A model generated the notes under the pieces. The model ran no database searches, had not been told where the DNA came from, and was given only the letters and a program-made list of their open reading frames with translations. From Smittia aterrima (taxonomy: Eukaryota; Arthropoda; Insecta; Diptera; Chironomidae): 64,000 nt of DNA. Positions 19,513 through 31,862 of the stretch are shown in pieces. Positions within the stretch are counted from its first letter, which is position 1, and every line of letters begins with the position of its first letter. Location: positions 17,608,854-17,672,853 of the forward strand of contig CP093830.1 of assembly GCA_033063855.1 (NCBI GenBank). Reading direction: 5' to 3'. The translations under genes were made by a program, and so were the position numbers.

Positions 19513-20285
19513 TTAAGGAGCGACGATTGCGATGATGAAAAGTACGACGATTGCGGTTGGCTCTTTTCGGGATTGGTTCTGAAATGAAAGAAAATTTATG
19601 TTGGTGAAGACTGATCAGCTGATGAACATCTCGAATGTCTTTTGCATGAAATCAAGGAGGACTACTCACAAACAACAAAAAGGAAACACTCGAGAAATTG
19701 AACATACGTGGAAATCGTCGACGGCGGTAGATTTTTCGTTTTCCACCATATTGCAAATATATTCCACTTCCATAGCTACCTTCAGGCGATTTATCTTCAC
19801 ATCGCGATCCTGTGTAATGATCTGAACACTCGCACGCATAGAGCTTAGCCTCCGTTTTGTTTGTATCAGGTTCAGCTGGATAGATATGTTCGTAGCAGGT
19901 TCCACCGTTCAGACAAAAATTATCTGAATACTGCCCAGTGCAAAGATGAATATGCTTGTAGATGTCTGGCTTGTAGGGCGACTTGTCTGTTAGATGTTTT
20001 TCTGTTTCTTGTTCAGTTGATTCCGTCATGATATCTGTTAGATTGATTGTTGATGAAGTCGTCGTCGTCGTTGAAGGAATAGCGAAAGTTACAGGAGTGA
20101 TTATCGTTGCTGCTTCTGTCGGTCTCTTTGATTTCCTTATTCCGAATGAGCTGCTCGTACAAGAGTCTAAAAAGATATCAGGTTAGACTCAGAAAAATGC
20201 TGAAGCGATTAATTAACTTACCTGTGACAAGCACAACTGTTGAGAGCAATAATGAAGCGATTAAGATCCAGCTTTTAAAGGACAT
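19513..20285 (-). CDS. Secreted single-EGF-domain protein, probably membrane/GPI-anchored (intact copy D)
   Basis: Exons 20285-20222, 20166-19670 and 19578-19513 give 208 aa. Order: signal peptide (MSFKSWILIASLLLSTVVLV), Ser/Thr-rich linker, one EGF-like domain with six cysteines (C-TGQYSDNF-C-LNGGT-C ... ACECSDHYTGSRCE), a polybasic stretch (GGKRKIYRRRRFPR, possible processing site) and a C-terminal hydrophobic tail (TAIVVLFIIAIVAP) in the last exon. The loop between Cys3 and Cys4 is long (about 20 residues). The layout suits a cell-surface or released EGF-family ligand or co-factor, but I cannot assign it to spitz, vein, gurken or another named gene. The last donor is chosen as GTGAGT at 19669; an earlier GTATGT would give a basic, non-hydrophobic end. 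It lies downstream of artichoke on the same strand, and its 5' part was duplicated three times at 13.6-16.5 kb. Confidence 0.75.
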
Positions 20286-20289
20286 TGTT

Positions 20290-20985
20290 TTGTTTACTTT
20301 ATGTTCCCGATCGATTCGTTTTCTGCTAATTTTGCCACATCCTGATGTTGATTATAATCTAAACAGGAACCCAATGATAAACCAATTCGTCTTGATGTCC
20401 AATTTGTGTTGATAGTAAGGTTAAATAGTTGTCTCAACTCTTTTGCATTCTAAAAGAATAAAGAAAAAATGTTTTTCTTGGAAATTCTTAACCAGGCGGC
20501 CGAAAATGATTTTCTTTCTTACTCAACCTAATTGACAATCCGCGAAGTTGATCGACATTTCCACAATTGCCTGATGATGCTTTGATGAGTTAGTCCGATA
20601 AAGTCAACGAGAAAATATCCTTGAAGACATTAATTACAGGAAACGAGGTGAACTTGAAGAGTTTTACAAACAGAATAATTCGACAATTTTTTTTTGCGTT
20701 TGTGTTTGTGTCTCACGTGATTCTCAAATTTTGACTCAAAATTGAAAATTCTCTCAAAATCCTGAAACAAAAAATGAGAGAAAAGCTTCTGTCCTGTGTT
20801 ATAAATTTATTCATCGATTCGTTTCATGATTAAAGGTCAAAGGTTCACCTGATTTAAGAATTAAACTATTTTGAAATCTCTATTTACAGATTTAAAGGAC
20901 AACAATCGCACTCGCTCATTCACACAACAGATTTGCGTAATGTACACAATTTATTTATTAGCTAGCAAATTAACAAAACTTTTTA
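20290..20985 (-). other. Artichoke 3'UTR and EGF-gene upstream region
   Basis: Minus strand: AATAAA signals follow within ~40 bp of the artichoke stop. From about 20735 to 20460 is the spacer that recurs in inverted form at 14.2-14.5 and 15.7-16.0 kb. The remainder is EGF-gene leader with a CTTTATTCTTTTAGAATGC stretch. The EGF-gene promoter should lie here. Confidence 0.7.
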
Positions 20986-23900
20986 TTATCTGTAGGCTTT
21001 GTCGTCCTGATAAATGTAGTAAGGCTGTTGCTGCTGCTGTTGCTGACCATTGACAGGCATTCTTCCTATTGTCGAGAAGTTCTGTCTTAACGAAGGCTGA
21101 GAAGACGATGACATTTTATGTGGGAGAGTTGCATAATTCTGAGCAGCATAAGGTGGAACTGCGTACAGAGTTGGAGCATTCTTGTAGCTGAGTTGAACAC
21201 TTCCTGGACCCATTGGCATAGGCATAATGTGAGTATTTGGATAATGTGGACCAGTCATTCGAAGTCTAACGATGCAAATGATGATGATTAGAATGGCGAT
21301 GAATGCAACGACACCTCCAACGATTCCGATGATCAAAGTGTCATCATTGCTCATTGGCTGTTTCATTTGAGGAAGTTTAGTTTTTATTTTTGCTGATTGT
21401 GTGATGGGAACGCTCCAAATGATGTCAGGCTCTTGAGTGGTTGGTCTTGTGAGAATCCTTGATGAAGGTTTGATTGGCTGAGATGGGAACGTAGCTGTAT
21501 CTTCTGATAATTGTGATGAAGCGGTTGTTGCCTTTTTCGGGTTGCAAGTCAGTTCATCGTCACCAACTTCGATTAAAAGACGACCGTGAAGATCTTAAGG
21601 GAAAAGTTTATTAAAAAACAGAATTTCTTTAAGTAAAAGTATCAACTTACCATCAGGCGTTACACATTTCAAATCAGTCATGTGAGAAGTTGGAAGCCAA
21701 CGTCTTAAAGCTCTGGCATTACAATCGCAATGAATTGGATTTGAGTTTAAGCCAGTCAGTGTCAAACTATTTCTTCGGTCCTCTAAAGCGCTGAGCAGCT
21801 GTGGTGTCAAAACCTGAATCATCGATCCAGCAATGTCGAGATGTAAATTTGCTGATCGTGGAACGGGGAAGAGAAGAGCTGGTTGAATTGTGCTGAGTGA
21901 TGTGTTTCGAAGTTGAATGAACAGATCTTTACTCTTAAGACCAGCGAGTGAACTACTTGAAATCGATCTCAGTCTGTAACCTCGGATGCCAAGTTCTCTT
22001 AAACGTGGATGATTAGCTGGTTGAAGTTGATCACTTCCGACTGCGGCGTCTTTCAATTCAATGTCGAGTGATTCAAGTCCAGGAAGTTCTGCGAGAATTC
22101 CTTGCACGTCCATGTAGCCAAGAATTGGAAAATCGAAAGCTTTCAACAGAGAAAGATTCGGGAGATTCTTAAAAGCATTTTTCTCAATTCGCGAACACTT
22201 TTCCAAGCTTTGAATCGAAAGCTCTCTAAGCATCTCCAAATTATCAAAATCTCCTTGTGCAATTAATTCGAATGAATTATTTGAAACGTCAAGAACTTGA
22301 AGAGACGGAAGCTTTGGCCAAATGTTAGATAACGGCTTCAAATTTCTAAGTTTGTTACTCGATAAGTCGAGGCTTTCCAAGAGTGTCGCTCGCTCAAAGA
22401 TTTTATCGTCGATCGATTCAAGTTGATTGTCCGAAAGATTTAAACTTTGTAAGAATGGAGTTTCGAGTGACAGAATTTCCTTAATTCCAGTTCCTGCGAG
22501 GTTGAGGTCTCTGACTGTCTTAGGCTCACTTAGAATATTGCTAACTGAATCGCTGTTGAGTGGATTGTATGACAAGTCAAGCTTCTTAATGTTCACCATA
22601 ATGCTGTCGTCAGATGGAATTTCTCGAATCTTGTTGTGACTGAGATCAACGAAACTGACGAAGAAGTATTGACGTTGAAGTGATTTAAGTGGAGCTGTTT
22701 CAAATTTATTATTCGACAAAATTATGTTCTCCAACATTTGAAGCTTTGATCGTTCAAAGAGCGTCTCAGGAAGTTCTGATAATTGATTGTTATCCAGATT
22801 CATAAGTTCAATCCTCGCTAAGCCTTCAAACGTTCTCTCGCCGAGTCTCTCCAACTTGTTCATACTCAAGTCAAGATATTGCAGTTGCGATGAGTTGTGG
22901 AAAGCCATTTCACTGATTGCTTCAAGATTATTTCTCGACAAGATCAACTGACGAAGTCTAGGAAGTCTCGCAAAGTCAAGTTCCTCGACAGTCTTCAGTT
23001 GATTGTTAGACAAATCAATGTGCTCGAGGAATTGAAGACCAGCAATTATCGCAGCAGGGAAGAAGTTGAATTTATTGTTCGATGCTACTAATCGCTTAAG
23101 TCTCGGATGAATTCTGAACGAAGTTGGAAAGAGATAACTAAGTTGATTGTCTGAGATGTCAAGCTCTTCCAATCCTGTTCCCGTGTTGAAGATTTCACCT
23201 CTGAATGCGCTGAGTTGATTGCCTTTGAGTGATAAAAATCTGATATTCATTGCGTTGATGAAAGTTCCGGGTTTAATTGTCATAATATTGTTGAAAGACA
23301 AATCGACTGTTGTTAAGTTCCTCAGATTATTGAAAGTTCCATCGGCAAGTTCACTAATCTTGTTGTTTTTCAGGTAAATCGATTTCAAGTTTGGCGACTT
23401 TGAGAAAATTTCCGGCTGAACAGTTCGCAATCCAACGTTGGACAGATCGAAGGTTTGAAGCTTCGTCAATGACTTGATGATGTTGACTGGCATTGGCGCA
23501 AGGTGATGATTGTTACTCAAGTTCAAGTACAAAAGATTCTCAACGCCTTCAAATGCATTTCGCGGAATATCGACGATGTTGTTGTAGCTCAAATCCAATC
23601 TTCTCAGTTGCGTAAGTTTCAATGAAATATTTCCAATATTTGTGATTTTGTTTTGTCCAAGTTTTAGCTCCATCAGAGAGTTCTCGAGTCCAGCAAACAT
23701 CTCCGCGTTAAGAATTGCTAGCGAATTTCCTGACAGATCCAAGAACAGAAGATTTTTAAAGCTTTGGAAGCTCCCGCCTGGAAGTTCTCTGATCACATTT
23801 CTACTCAATGACATGTAACGAATATCTTCGGCTTGGATCGAACCAAGAATTTCAGTTGACAAAGCAGCAACACGATTGTAGTCAAGATAGAGATTAGAAA

Positions 23901-26900
23901 GCTTTGGCAATCGACCCAAGGCACTGCCAGGAATTAAAAGAATGTTGTTATCACGAATAATTAAAGTTTGTAGTGAGTCGAGTCCTTCCAATGCATCGTC
24001 TTCAATCTAAAAAGAAATTGAATCTAAATAAAAGACTTTTCATCATTAAATGAAACAACTTACAGTTCTTAAAGAATTCAAGCTCAAATCCAAGAATCTC
24101 AAGCTCTTTTGTTCTCTGAAAGTTCCTGGTGGGATTGAAGTGATTCCATTTCTACTCAAATCCAAAATCTGTAGAGACTTCAACGACTGCAAGTAGCTCG
24201 CGTCCATCTTCTTGATCATGTTCGATGACAAGTTCAAGACTTTAACGTTCTCAATTTCTTTTAGTGGCACGACAGGGAAGGTTGTGATGAAATTCTCTGA
24301 CAAATCAAGTTTTTGCAAACTTTTAATTCCTTCAAAGACATCGCTGTTCATTCGACTGAGGCGATTTCCTGCCAAAATAATTTCTTTGACATTCGTCAGC
24401 TGACCAAACGAATCGCTTTCCAATTGACTGATACGATTGTAACGTAAGTCGATCCTCTCCAAACTCGGCTGAGCTGAAAAAGCGCCTGATCGAACAACCG
24501 AAATATGATTATTGCGCAAAGACAAAATCCGAAGCTCAAGTGGTCCATTTAAAGAATTTGTCGGCACGATTGACAAACTATTGCGATCCATATGAAATTC
24601 CTGTGGAAGATGAAGAAGTTAATTAGTTGAATAACATCCGTTGGATTGCAGAAAGTGAAATTTCAACCGGTTGTCGTCACTTGAACTCTCAAGAGTTTCA
24701 CTTTATGCAATTTTTTAATTGCTGTCGCACAGGAGAGAGAGAAGCGAGACAACGTGAGGTTCAAGATGTCATGAATGAACAGCAAAGTTTTTGCCTTCGA
24801 AATACGCAAATCTCCGTTAGAATATTTTCATTTTCTTTGTTTGCTTTATTTAGTTTAATTGAATGCAATTAAAGAGCTTTCATCGAAAGAAATGTTTCGC
24901 GGAGAAAATATTTTCGCTTTTCATTCTTGCAGAAATTCTCATGCTTCGATTGTTGTTCGAAATGTTCGTGCATAGTGAACGTTTAAAGACTTTTGCTACA
25001 TTTCCTCCGAAATGAATTGCAAGCGATCAGAGTTGCGCATGGCTAATGATACTGTGAGAAATAGGAAATGAAGATAAATCGCAGGAGTTTCTGAAAGTCC
25101 AACGATTAGCGCTTTTCATTCTCTCCAATCTTTCCTTCTTTCACTTCAAGCAGTAGCTCGAAGACGTAATGAGGCGCCTGAAGAGTTCAATTGATTATAG
25201 CTCTCTCTGTTATCTTGTTTGGACGTGGTGAAAGACAACAACAGCCTTTCATGCGGAAGAAACACGCAAGGCGAGCATCGAAACGCCAATAGTCATTAGA
25301 CAGTTGCAGCGTCAAGTTCGTGAAGAAGAAAACAAACGCGATGTAGTTGTCACATGAATGTCCATCGATGCTTCTTTGTCTGGATATCATTTTTATAGAA
25401 GCCTCAATGTCTGCGCAATGAGCATGAAGAGAAAAACATCCGCTGCTTCTTTGAGCATTGAGGAGATCGTTGAGATAATTAATTGTGAAGTAAAAAGCAC
25501 GACGGTCGAGATTAATTATCTCAATGATTACTTGAACCGCTCGTTGAGAATCTCAACCTGTAAACTTCTAGCGAAAATTTGATTAATAGTTTCGTTCTGA
25601 TTAGCGGCCGCTTAGCTTTTCAAAGAACCGGTAAGAGTTCAAGTAATAATTTGCAAGCCAATAAAATTAACAATCGTTCTCGCGCCTCTCACTCTCTTTA
25701 CATTAGTAAAACGATTAGCTTACCTCAAGCTTCGTGCATCCTTTCAAGATTCCCTCCTCGATCGCTTTGATTTTGTTGCCTGACAAGTCCAGCAAGCGAA
25801 GATTGCTGAGTGCTTGGAACTCAACCGAAGAGAAGATAGGATTGAGAGAGTCGCCCAATAAATTATCAGTCAATCGAAGTTCTGTTAATGTATCCTGCAG
25901 AGTAAACGTGACAGACGATAAATAAATATCGGCGAATGAAGGCAAATTAATTTTTCCTCTCTATTGTCGCGATCGCGCATCTTTCTTTCGCTTACGACGC
26001 TTGCTTACCTGAATTCCGTTGAACGCTTTATCTGAGAGTCGTCGAATTGCGTTGTGCGAGAAATCAAGTTTCTTTATCGGTAGATTCGATGTAGCGAATG
26101 TCTGTTTGTGGTCATCCATTGTCCATATCAGATGATGTTACGAGGCATATTGAGGAGGAGAAAAAGAAAATAAGTTTTTGTTAATAAAAGTGCAGACGAC
26201 AAAACGAAGAAATTTTTCTCTGCTCGGCTTAGCAAACGCACCAAGAGATGAAGAAATGTTTCCTGTTTCTCATTTTTTTTTGTACTCAAAAGAAATTCTT
26301 TCGATAAGAGGAAAAAGCTCTAATGGACTTAATTGAAGACTCGTAAATTGAATCAAGCTCTTTATAAATTGCATTTCTCCGCGAGTCGTGCAGTTAATAA
26401 AAAGCGAACATTAAAAGGAATTTTAATCATCTTCGCACCTTTTGTGAAATTATTCAATTTTCTCTTCGAATGTGAAAGCTCTTTTGCAAACGTTAGTGAA
26501 GAAATATCTTTGCGCAACCACCCGATGGCTACTTCGATTGTTTCTCTGCTTGCGCGGAAATATTTACATCGACAGGTTGTTGACTCAACAGTTTAACGTT
26601 CGATGATTTAATTGATTTTGTTCGTGGAAATTTAAAAATCTCTTTGACTCATTTTAAACGAAATTCTCTGTTTCGATGATTTCATCGACGAACTTTGTTC
26701 TTAAAACATTTTCTACTGGAATAGAAATTTTATTCTATCGCTGAATAAAAATCTTTACAACCTCGACATCTCCTGCTCGATTGTTTTCATTTTATTGAAG
26801 TTAAGTTGAATAAATCGATGTTGTGAACGTTTAACATTCACTCAATTTGCATTCGGTTCGACTTCACCTCACTTAACGTCTTTGAGATGAGGAGGAAATG

Positions 26901-28120
26901 GGTCATTCAAACACATAGAGCACACACTAAAGCGACGATCAGACAACTTTAAAAGCTCTCATTAAGCAACTTCACTGGGTTAAACGAGATGTTCGAGATG
27001 ACATTAATGACGAATCAGGTATGAGCTAGGAAGTCGATGTTAATTGTTTTGCATATTAATGAAAAGAAATTCATCTCACAACGAACGAGAAAACACGCAG
27101 AAGAGTCAAGTTCATAGACAATAATCAAGAAGAAAATTACGAGGCACGACTTACACTCTAATGAGTTATGAAACATTGTAGTCGAGAGTGCGGGGCATTG
27201 CCAGAGGAGGAAAATAAAAATAATTGAACGTGTCTTTCTAACGACAAAGCCATTTCTTTTAAAGGTGTCGAATGTTTGATGTCAAATTAATAGCTAACCC
27301 CGAAAACAACGATTCAAGTTGAAGCTGGAACAAGCGAATCTTTCTGAACATTCGCGCTTTCACACAATCATCAGAAACATTTTAATCGACAAGTTTCTTT
27401 TGGGCGTTTGGGGATTTTAGACGGTAATGAGGATTAATCTTTTTCAGGGCTTCTCAACTTGCTGACTAATTCTCAGAGTGAAATTTGAAAGGTTTCTTTA
27501 GTTTCTTATCCCAGGCTTGACCAACCAACCAACGTCTGACCTACTTCACATTCTTTCATCAATAACTTCAATCAGGTGAATCACTCTTGATTCAATATTT
27601 CTCTCCCATGAGATTCTCAAAAGCGATATGATATCGTTACGGTTTCCTTTGAGACATTTTCTACATCGTCGTCGCTTTCATTAGATGAAAATATTTATGA
27701 AAAATGACAATGCAGTGTGTGAATGTACTAATGATACTCGAGTGAGATAGAGAAAATGTTTCCCAGCGACGAGAGGGAATGTATCGAGTTTCAAGAGGCT
27801 TAATGCGTCGCTCTAGTCATCATCATAAATTCTGATCTTAATACCTGAGTTGGTAAAGCTTGTTGTCCCGCGTAACGTTGAGAGAACGTCGTGATTGGAG
27901 CGCCCAAGGGAATTTGCGGTGTATCTGTCGTAAATACGATCCGATCGCAGTCCATGCCAACTGAGCTCTTCTGTCCATTAACACTGCTCGGCTCCATTTG
28001 ACATTTGCATGGAAGTCGCAAGGCTGGGCTGAGTTCGGGGCAGGCCATCCATCCTGATGCATTGACGAACACGACGAGATAAAAGAATATCGCCGAGAGC
28101 TGAAGTTGCTGCTTACTCAT
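20986..28120 (-). CDS. atk: Artichoke-type leucine-rich-repeat transmembrane/matrix protein
   Basis: Six coding exons (28120-27845, 26101-26009, 25894-25724, 24600-24064, 24006-21651, 21593-20986), all in frame, give 1,346 aa. Layout: signal peptide (MSKQQLQLSAIFFYLVVFVN), cysteine-containing N-cap (ACPELSPALRLPCKC), some forty LRRs (for example LRLLDLSGNKIKAIEEGILK), a C-terminal LRR cap (NPIHCDCNARALRRWL), a Ser/Thr/Pro-rich stalk, one membrane segment (IIGIVGGVVAFIAILIIIIC, ~1231-1250) and a ~90-residue tail with YATLPHK and a Gln run. The N-cap, the membrane segment and repeats such as EELDISDNQLSYLFP match Drosophila artichoke as I know it; that protein is needed for ciliated sensory organs. 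CTCTTCCAG immediately before the ATG looks like an acceptor, so a 5'UTR exon lies further upstream. The last part of exon 6 was copied to 15.2-15.7 kb. Confidence 0.88.
26102..27844 (-). other. First coding intron of artichoke
   Basis: Intron of 1.74 kb between CTCAG|GTATTA and ACAAACAG|ACATTC. It carries no supported nested gene; open frames inside have no domain. Confidence 0.7.
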
Positions 28121-31100
28121 TCTGGAAGAGAAACCAAAGAGAAGAGAATAAATTATAAATAATGCTTAAGCTATCAACGTTTTGATTGCAGAATGTGTAG
28201 TTTGATTTTATTTCATTATAAGACGAGTTTGTCCCGTGCTGAAGATTAGAACGTGTGTACATGATTGCAAACGATCTCGCTTAATCGCAAATCGCTTCGG
28301 ATGGAATTTATTAATCGAAGTGATTTGTCAACGCTGATGAAGCAATTGAGGATTGAAAGTAACTTAAGTTGATCCCTTCTCGACGATTTTTTCTTTCATT
28401 ATCAGTTATTGAAAGAGAGTTGTGGCTTGCGCTGCTCCCATCCCGTTCCGCTTTGTTGAATGGATCGTAAACTGAACAAAATGATTGAATCACGAACTTT
28501 AAGAATTGTTTTTGCTGCCGCTTCTGCAAGAGTGACCTACACTTAACTCTCTCATTCCCATTTTCTTTCACTTAATGTGTTTCATTTCTTCAATGAATCA
28601 TTTCTTAAGAGAGTTCTTTCGTCGATCATGTTTTCCATTAAGTTCCGACCGATTTAAACGCTACGATGATGCTGCCTTATTTAGACCTTTCGCGTTGATA
28701 GCAAAATTCATCCATTAACGTTTTTCGATCGACAGCGTTCGCTGTTTACTCTGAACATAAACTTCTAATTAAATTGAAGAATAACGAAGCAAACGCAGAA
28801 AAGCTTGGCGCTCTGTTGAGTTCCACTTGCTTATAAGTGCATGACGCTTGGAAACACTCAAAATTCTGTTTGCTTTGTGGGTTGTGCTGGCGGTTAATGA
28901 ATTGCTTTCGCTTCTCACCCGACAGTGTCGTCAGGAGGGAAAAGAAATTATGACACGATTGTTTCAAGTTTGATTTATGATCCAATGATTCGTTAGCTTG
29001 ATGAATGCTTTCGCTCATTCTAAAGACAACTTCGATTTCATGCTTCGTCGTCGTTCGTTGAGTAAATGAATGCATGGGAAGATCTCGCGATGTGTTTAAT
29101 TTAAAAAAAATATTTTTCAAGTACTTATGAGACTTTTCTCTCCAAGCTGTCCCGCTTATTTCGCGGAGATAAAAAAAAAGTGAGGCAAGCAAGAGGAAGA
29201 AGAATGGAATGTTGTTTCGAGGAATTAACGTGCAAGTGGCTGTGAGGTTTGAGTCTTTTGATTTCTCGAAGCATGCGTCGTAACGTTTTCATGCTCTCGA
29301 TCATTTTTCAGACGAAAAGAAAATCATTTCTCATCTTTAAGCTGTTTCAATTAATTATGTTGCTTGTTTACTTTGTTCGTATTCACTTTGTTGATTAGCT
29401 CGAACGTCAAAGAATCGAAGATCGTTCTTCGCTTATTTCTCTTTCTACTTAAACCAATTTCGACCGGATTCGTAAAAGTTTTTGTTTTGAATCAAAAGAG
29501 TCTTCGACAGGTCGTTAACTGTTTAGGTTGAAAAAACGATTGAAACTGATTCAATCGCCAACGAATAACAACAAAGTTGGAGCTTAGCGGAGGCAAATGA
29601 CTCGTGATTTTTTTTTTTCGAAAATTTCGCTTTTCTTCGATTCATTGATAGCACTTGCCGTAATTACTCGCCAGTCGCCACACACATTCACTGAGCCTTT
29701 AAACGACTTTCGATTTTGCACGAAACCGCTTTTCACAATTTTTTTTATTTTGTTTCTTTCATCGGAGATCTTTGCAAGACGATAAGAGAAGACATTTCGA
29801 CTAATTTCTCTTCGTGCGATCATTTCCCGCTTCCCTGAAGCTGCTGCGAGTGTTTGAAAATCTTATTAGCATTACCGACACTTTCGAAGAAAAAATCTCT
29901 TGCAACTCAAAATGATTCAACGTCAAGATGACTGTGAGAAAAAAAATCTATCGAAGACTTGAACTTGATAAGCGATCGTGTTGATATGCGAGACCAAATC
30001 GTTTTGCAACGTTTTCATCGACGAGACATGTTAATTGGCGTTTTGTTTGCAACCGCTTAAACCAGATTTTGCATATCTGCATAGGAATGACTTCACATCT
30101 AGCATTGACCATGAGATACTCTCGCGATTCGATTGAACCTGATCGTTAATGTTATCGAAATCGTGTTCAAAGCTTAAGCAGCAGATGTTGAAACAAAACT
30201 TTTGTTAATTTCTCTCTCTCTCGGTCGAGAGTGTTCAAGATCTCGATTTAAATGGACGCAATTTTCATTGCCATTCCCCTCTCGTCTCGAACCATTCGTT
30301 ATTCTCTAACGTCAATGAAGCTGCTATAATTAATGTTTCAATAAATTTCATTTCGCTGTTTAATGACATCGAAATGTTTCATTGTAGACATATTGCAATT
30401 GCTGTCACAGCAGAGAGAAATGGAATTCAAAGCAAGCATTTAAATATCGATAAAATGATTTTGTTGCATGAGTCAGAGCTGCTAAAACTTTTCTCTCTTA
30501 TTTTCTAGGAATCAAACTTCCTTAAACTTGAAGAAGCATAAGAAGCACTGGACTCCATTGCGCAGACTTCATAGAGTCAGAGAAAATGACGAAGAAAACG
30601 AGACATGAGATAGAAATTGATGAATGAGCAAACAAGCAGCATTTAATTATAATTCCTACAACGGCTTTGACAAGATGCATCAAACCGTTCAACAAATGTT
30701 TTGCCTTCTTGCTTCTGACGTTTCAGGTGAGTTAGATGATTCACTCTTGAGCTATCCGTAAAATTATCTCTTTGAGTTTCAGGAAAACTACTGACGACGA
30801 AAACTATTTGAGATGACGTTTTGCCACACTTTAGAATGTTCTCAGAACAGAGCGTTCTCTTCACCATAATATGCGCTTTAAGAAGGTGATAATGGATGAA
30901 TCAATATGATAATTGAACACAAACAAGAAAAGATTTGCTTTATGATATCAGCTGAAGTTTATTCGCCGACTCTCGTATAAAGATTCCGATTCTTGTTGTG
31001 TCTGTATTTATATATGAAGTTGGCATCAGCTTAATCTGTGAAACAGTATCGTTTTAATCTCCAACGAAGTCGTTTGCTCCTTTAAAGAAATCAAAAGTTT

Positions 31101-31185
31101 TTCGTATTTGTGCCTTGATTTAAAAGTTTACGAGCTGAGCTGAGAAAAAAAACGTAAAACACGAGCGTCAAATTGTTTACAGAAA
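28121..31185. other. Intergenic / artichoke 5' region
   Basis: An acceptor-like CTCTTCCAG directly upstream of the artichoke ATG implies one or more 5'UTR exons and the promoter in this stretch on the minus strand. On the plus strand TTTACAG at 31176-31182 similarly points to a leader exon of the secreted gene. I cannot locate either exon. No other gene is seen. Confidence 0.5.
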
Positions 31186-31862
31186 ATGTTTTGGAAAATG
31201 AATTTAATCCAAGTAAGTAATTGAAAGCTTTCTTTTGCGACTCATTACGCAACTGAAGAAGAGAGAAAAAACATTTTTGAATAGTGAAACATTTAAACTT
31301 TAAATGTTCAAGTTCAAACAAAAGGTTTATTGATTTATCTTCTAATAAATTTCCTACATTAAACTTCTTTTCCAGTTGGCAATTCTGACATTTTGCATTA
31401 ACCAAAGCGTTGGCCAGGAGAATATCAGGTTCGACCAGTCTGTAAAGGCTCCAAGGCACTTGACGGCTAACCGCGGTCCGGTAAAGTTCACCACGAATTA
31501 TGTGAGTCGAGGGAAATTGATCGTCGACGATACCCCCGATGAGTTTAACATTCAGAAACCGGCAAGGAAAGATAAACACTATGATGACTTCCTAAGCTTT
31601 TTATATCGCAATGACAAGACAAAGTCAAAGGTGAAGAGATCCATTGAAGTTGGCGCTACGCTAAACGATAACAACGATCGCAGTAAGAGGATGTTAGTCT
31701 TTCGGTGAGTCTCGAATTTTTGTTGATAAAAGTCAAGTGGATTGACCGGCTGCTCTTTTTAGACCGTTGTTCGTATACAAACAGCAAGAGATCAAGCGAC
31801 AAAAAGTGATGAACAGCAAGAGAAAAACTCCGAAATCAAAGCCGAATAAAAACCAAGGATAA
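31186..31862 (+). CDS. Secreted, prohormone-like precursor of unknown family
   Basis: Exons 31186-31212, 31376-31704 and 31763-31862 give 151 aa. The signal peptide is split by the first intron (MFWKMNLIQ|LAILTFCINQSVGQ), a common arrangement for secreted insect peptides. The mature part has no cysteine. It carries basic processing motifs (KSKVKR|SIEVGATLNDNN, DRSKR|MLVFRPLFVYKQQE, EIKR|QK) and a very basic end (SKRKTPKSKPNKNQG). Cleavage would release SIEVGATLNDNNDRS and a MLVFRPLFVY-containing peptide. No amidation glycine precedes a basic site, so these would not be amidated. I do not recognise the family. A 5'UTR intron ending TTTACAG just before the ATG is likely. Alternatives: a cuticle- or matrix-associated basic protein rather than a hormone. 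Confidence 0.65.

Noticed and set aside
13719..20412. MLLLSVSLISLFRMSC-type and MSVRGFSVSCSVD-type frames recurring four times
   Set aside because: They are antisense shadows of the EGF-gene copies and recur only because the segment is duplicated.
22427..23091. Plus-strand frames inside artichoke exon 5
   Set aside because: Antisense shadows of the LRR coding sequence, without start context or domains.
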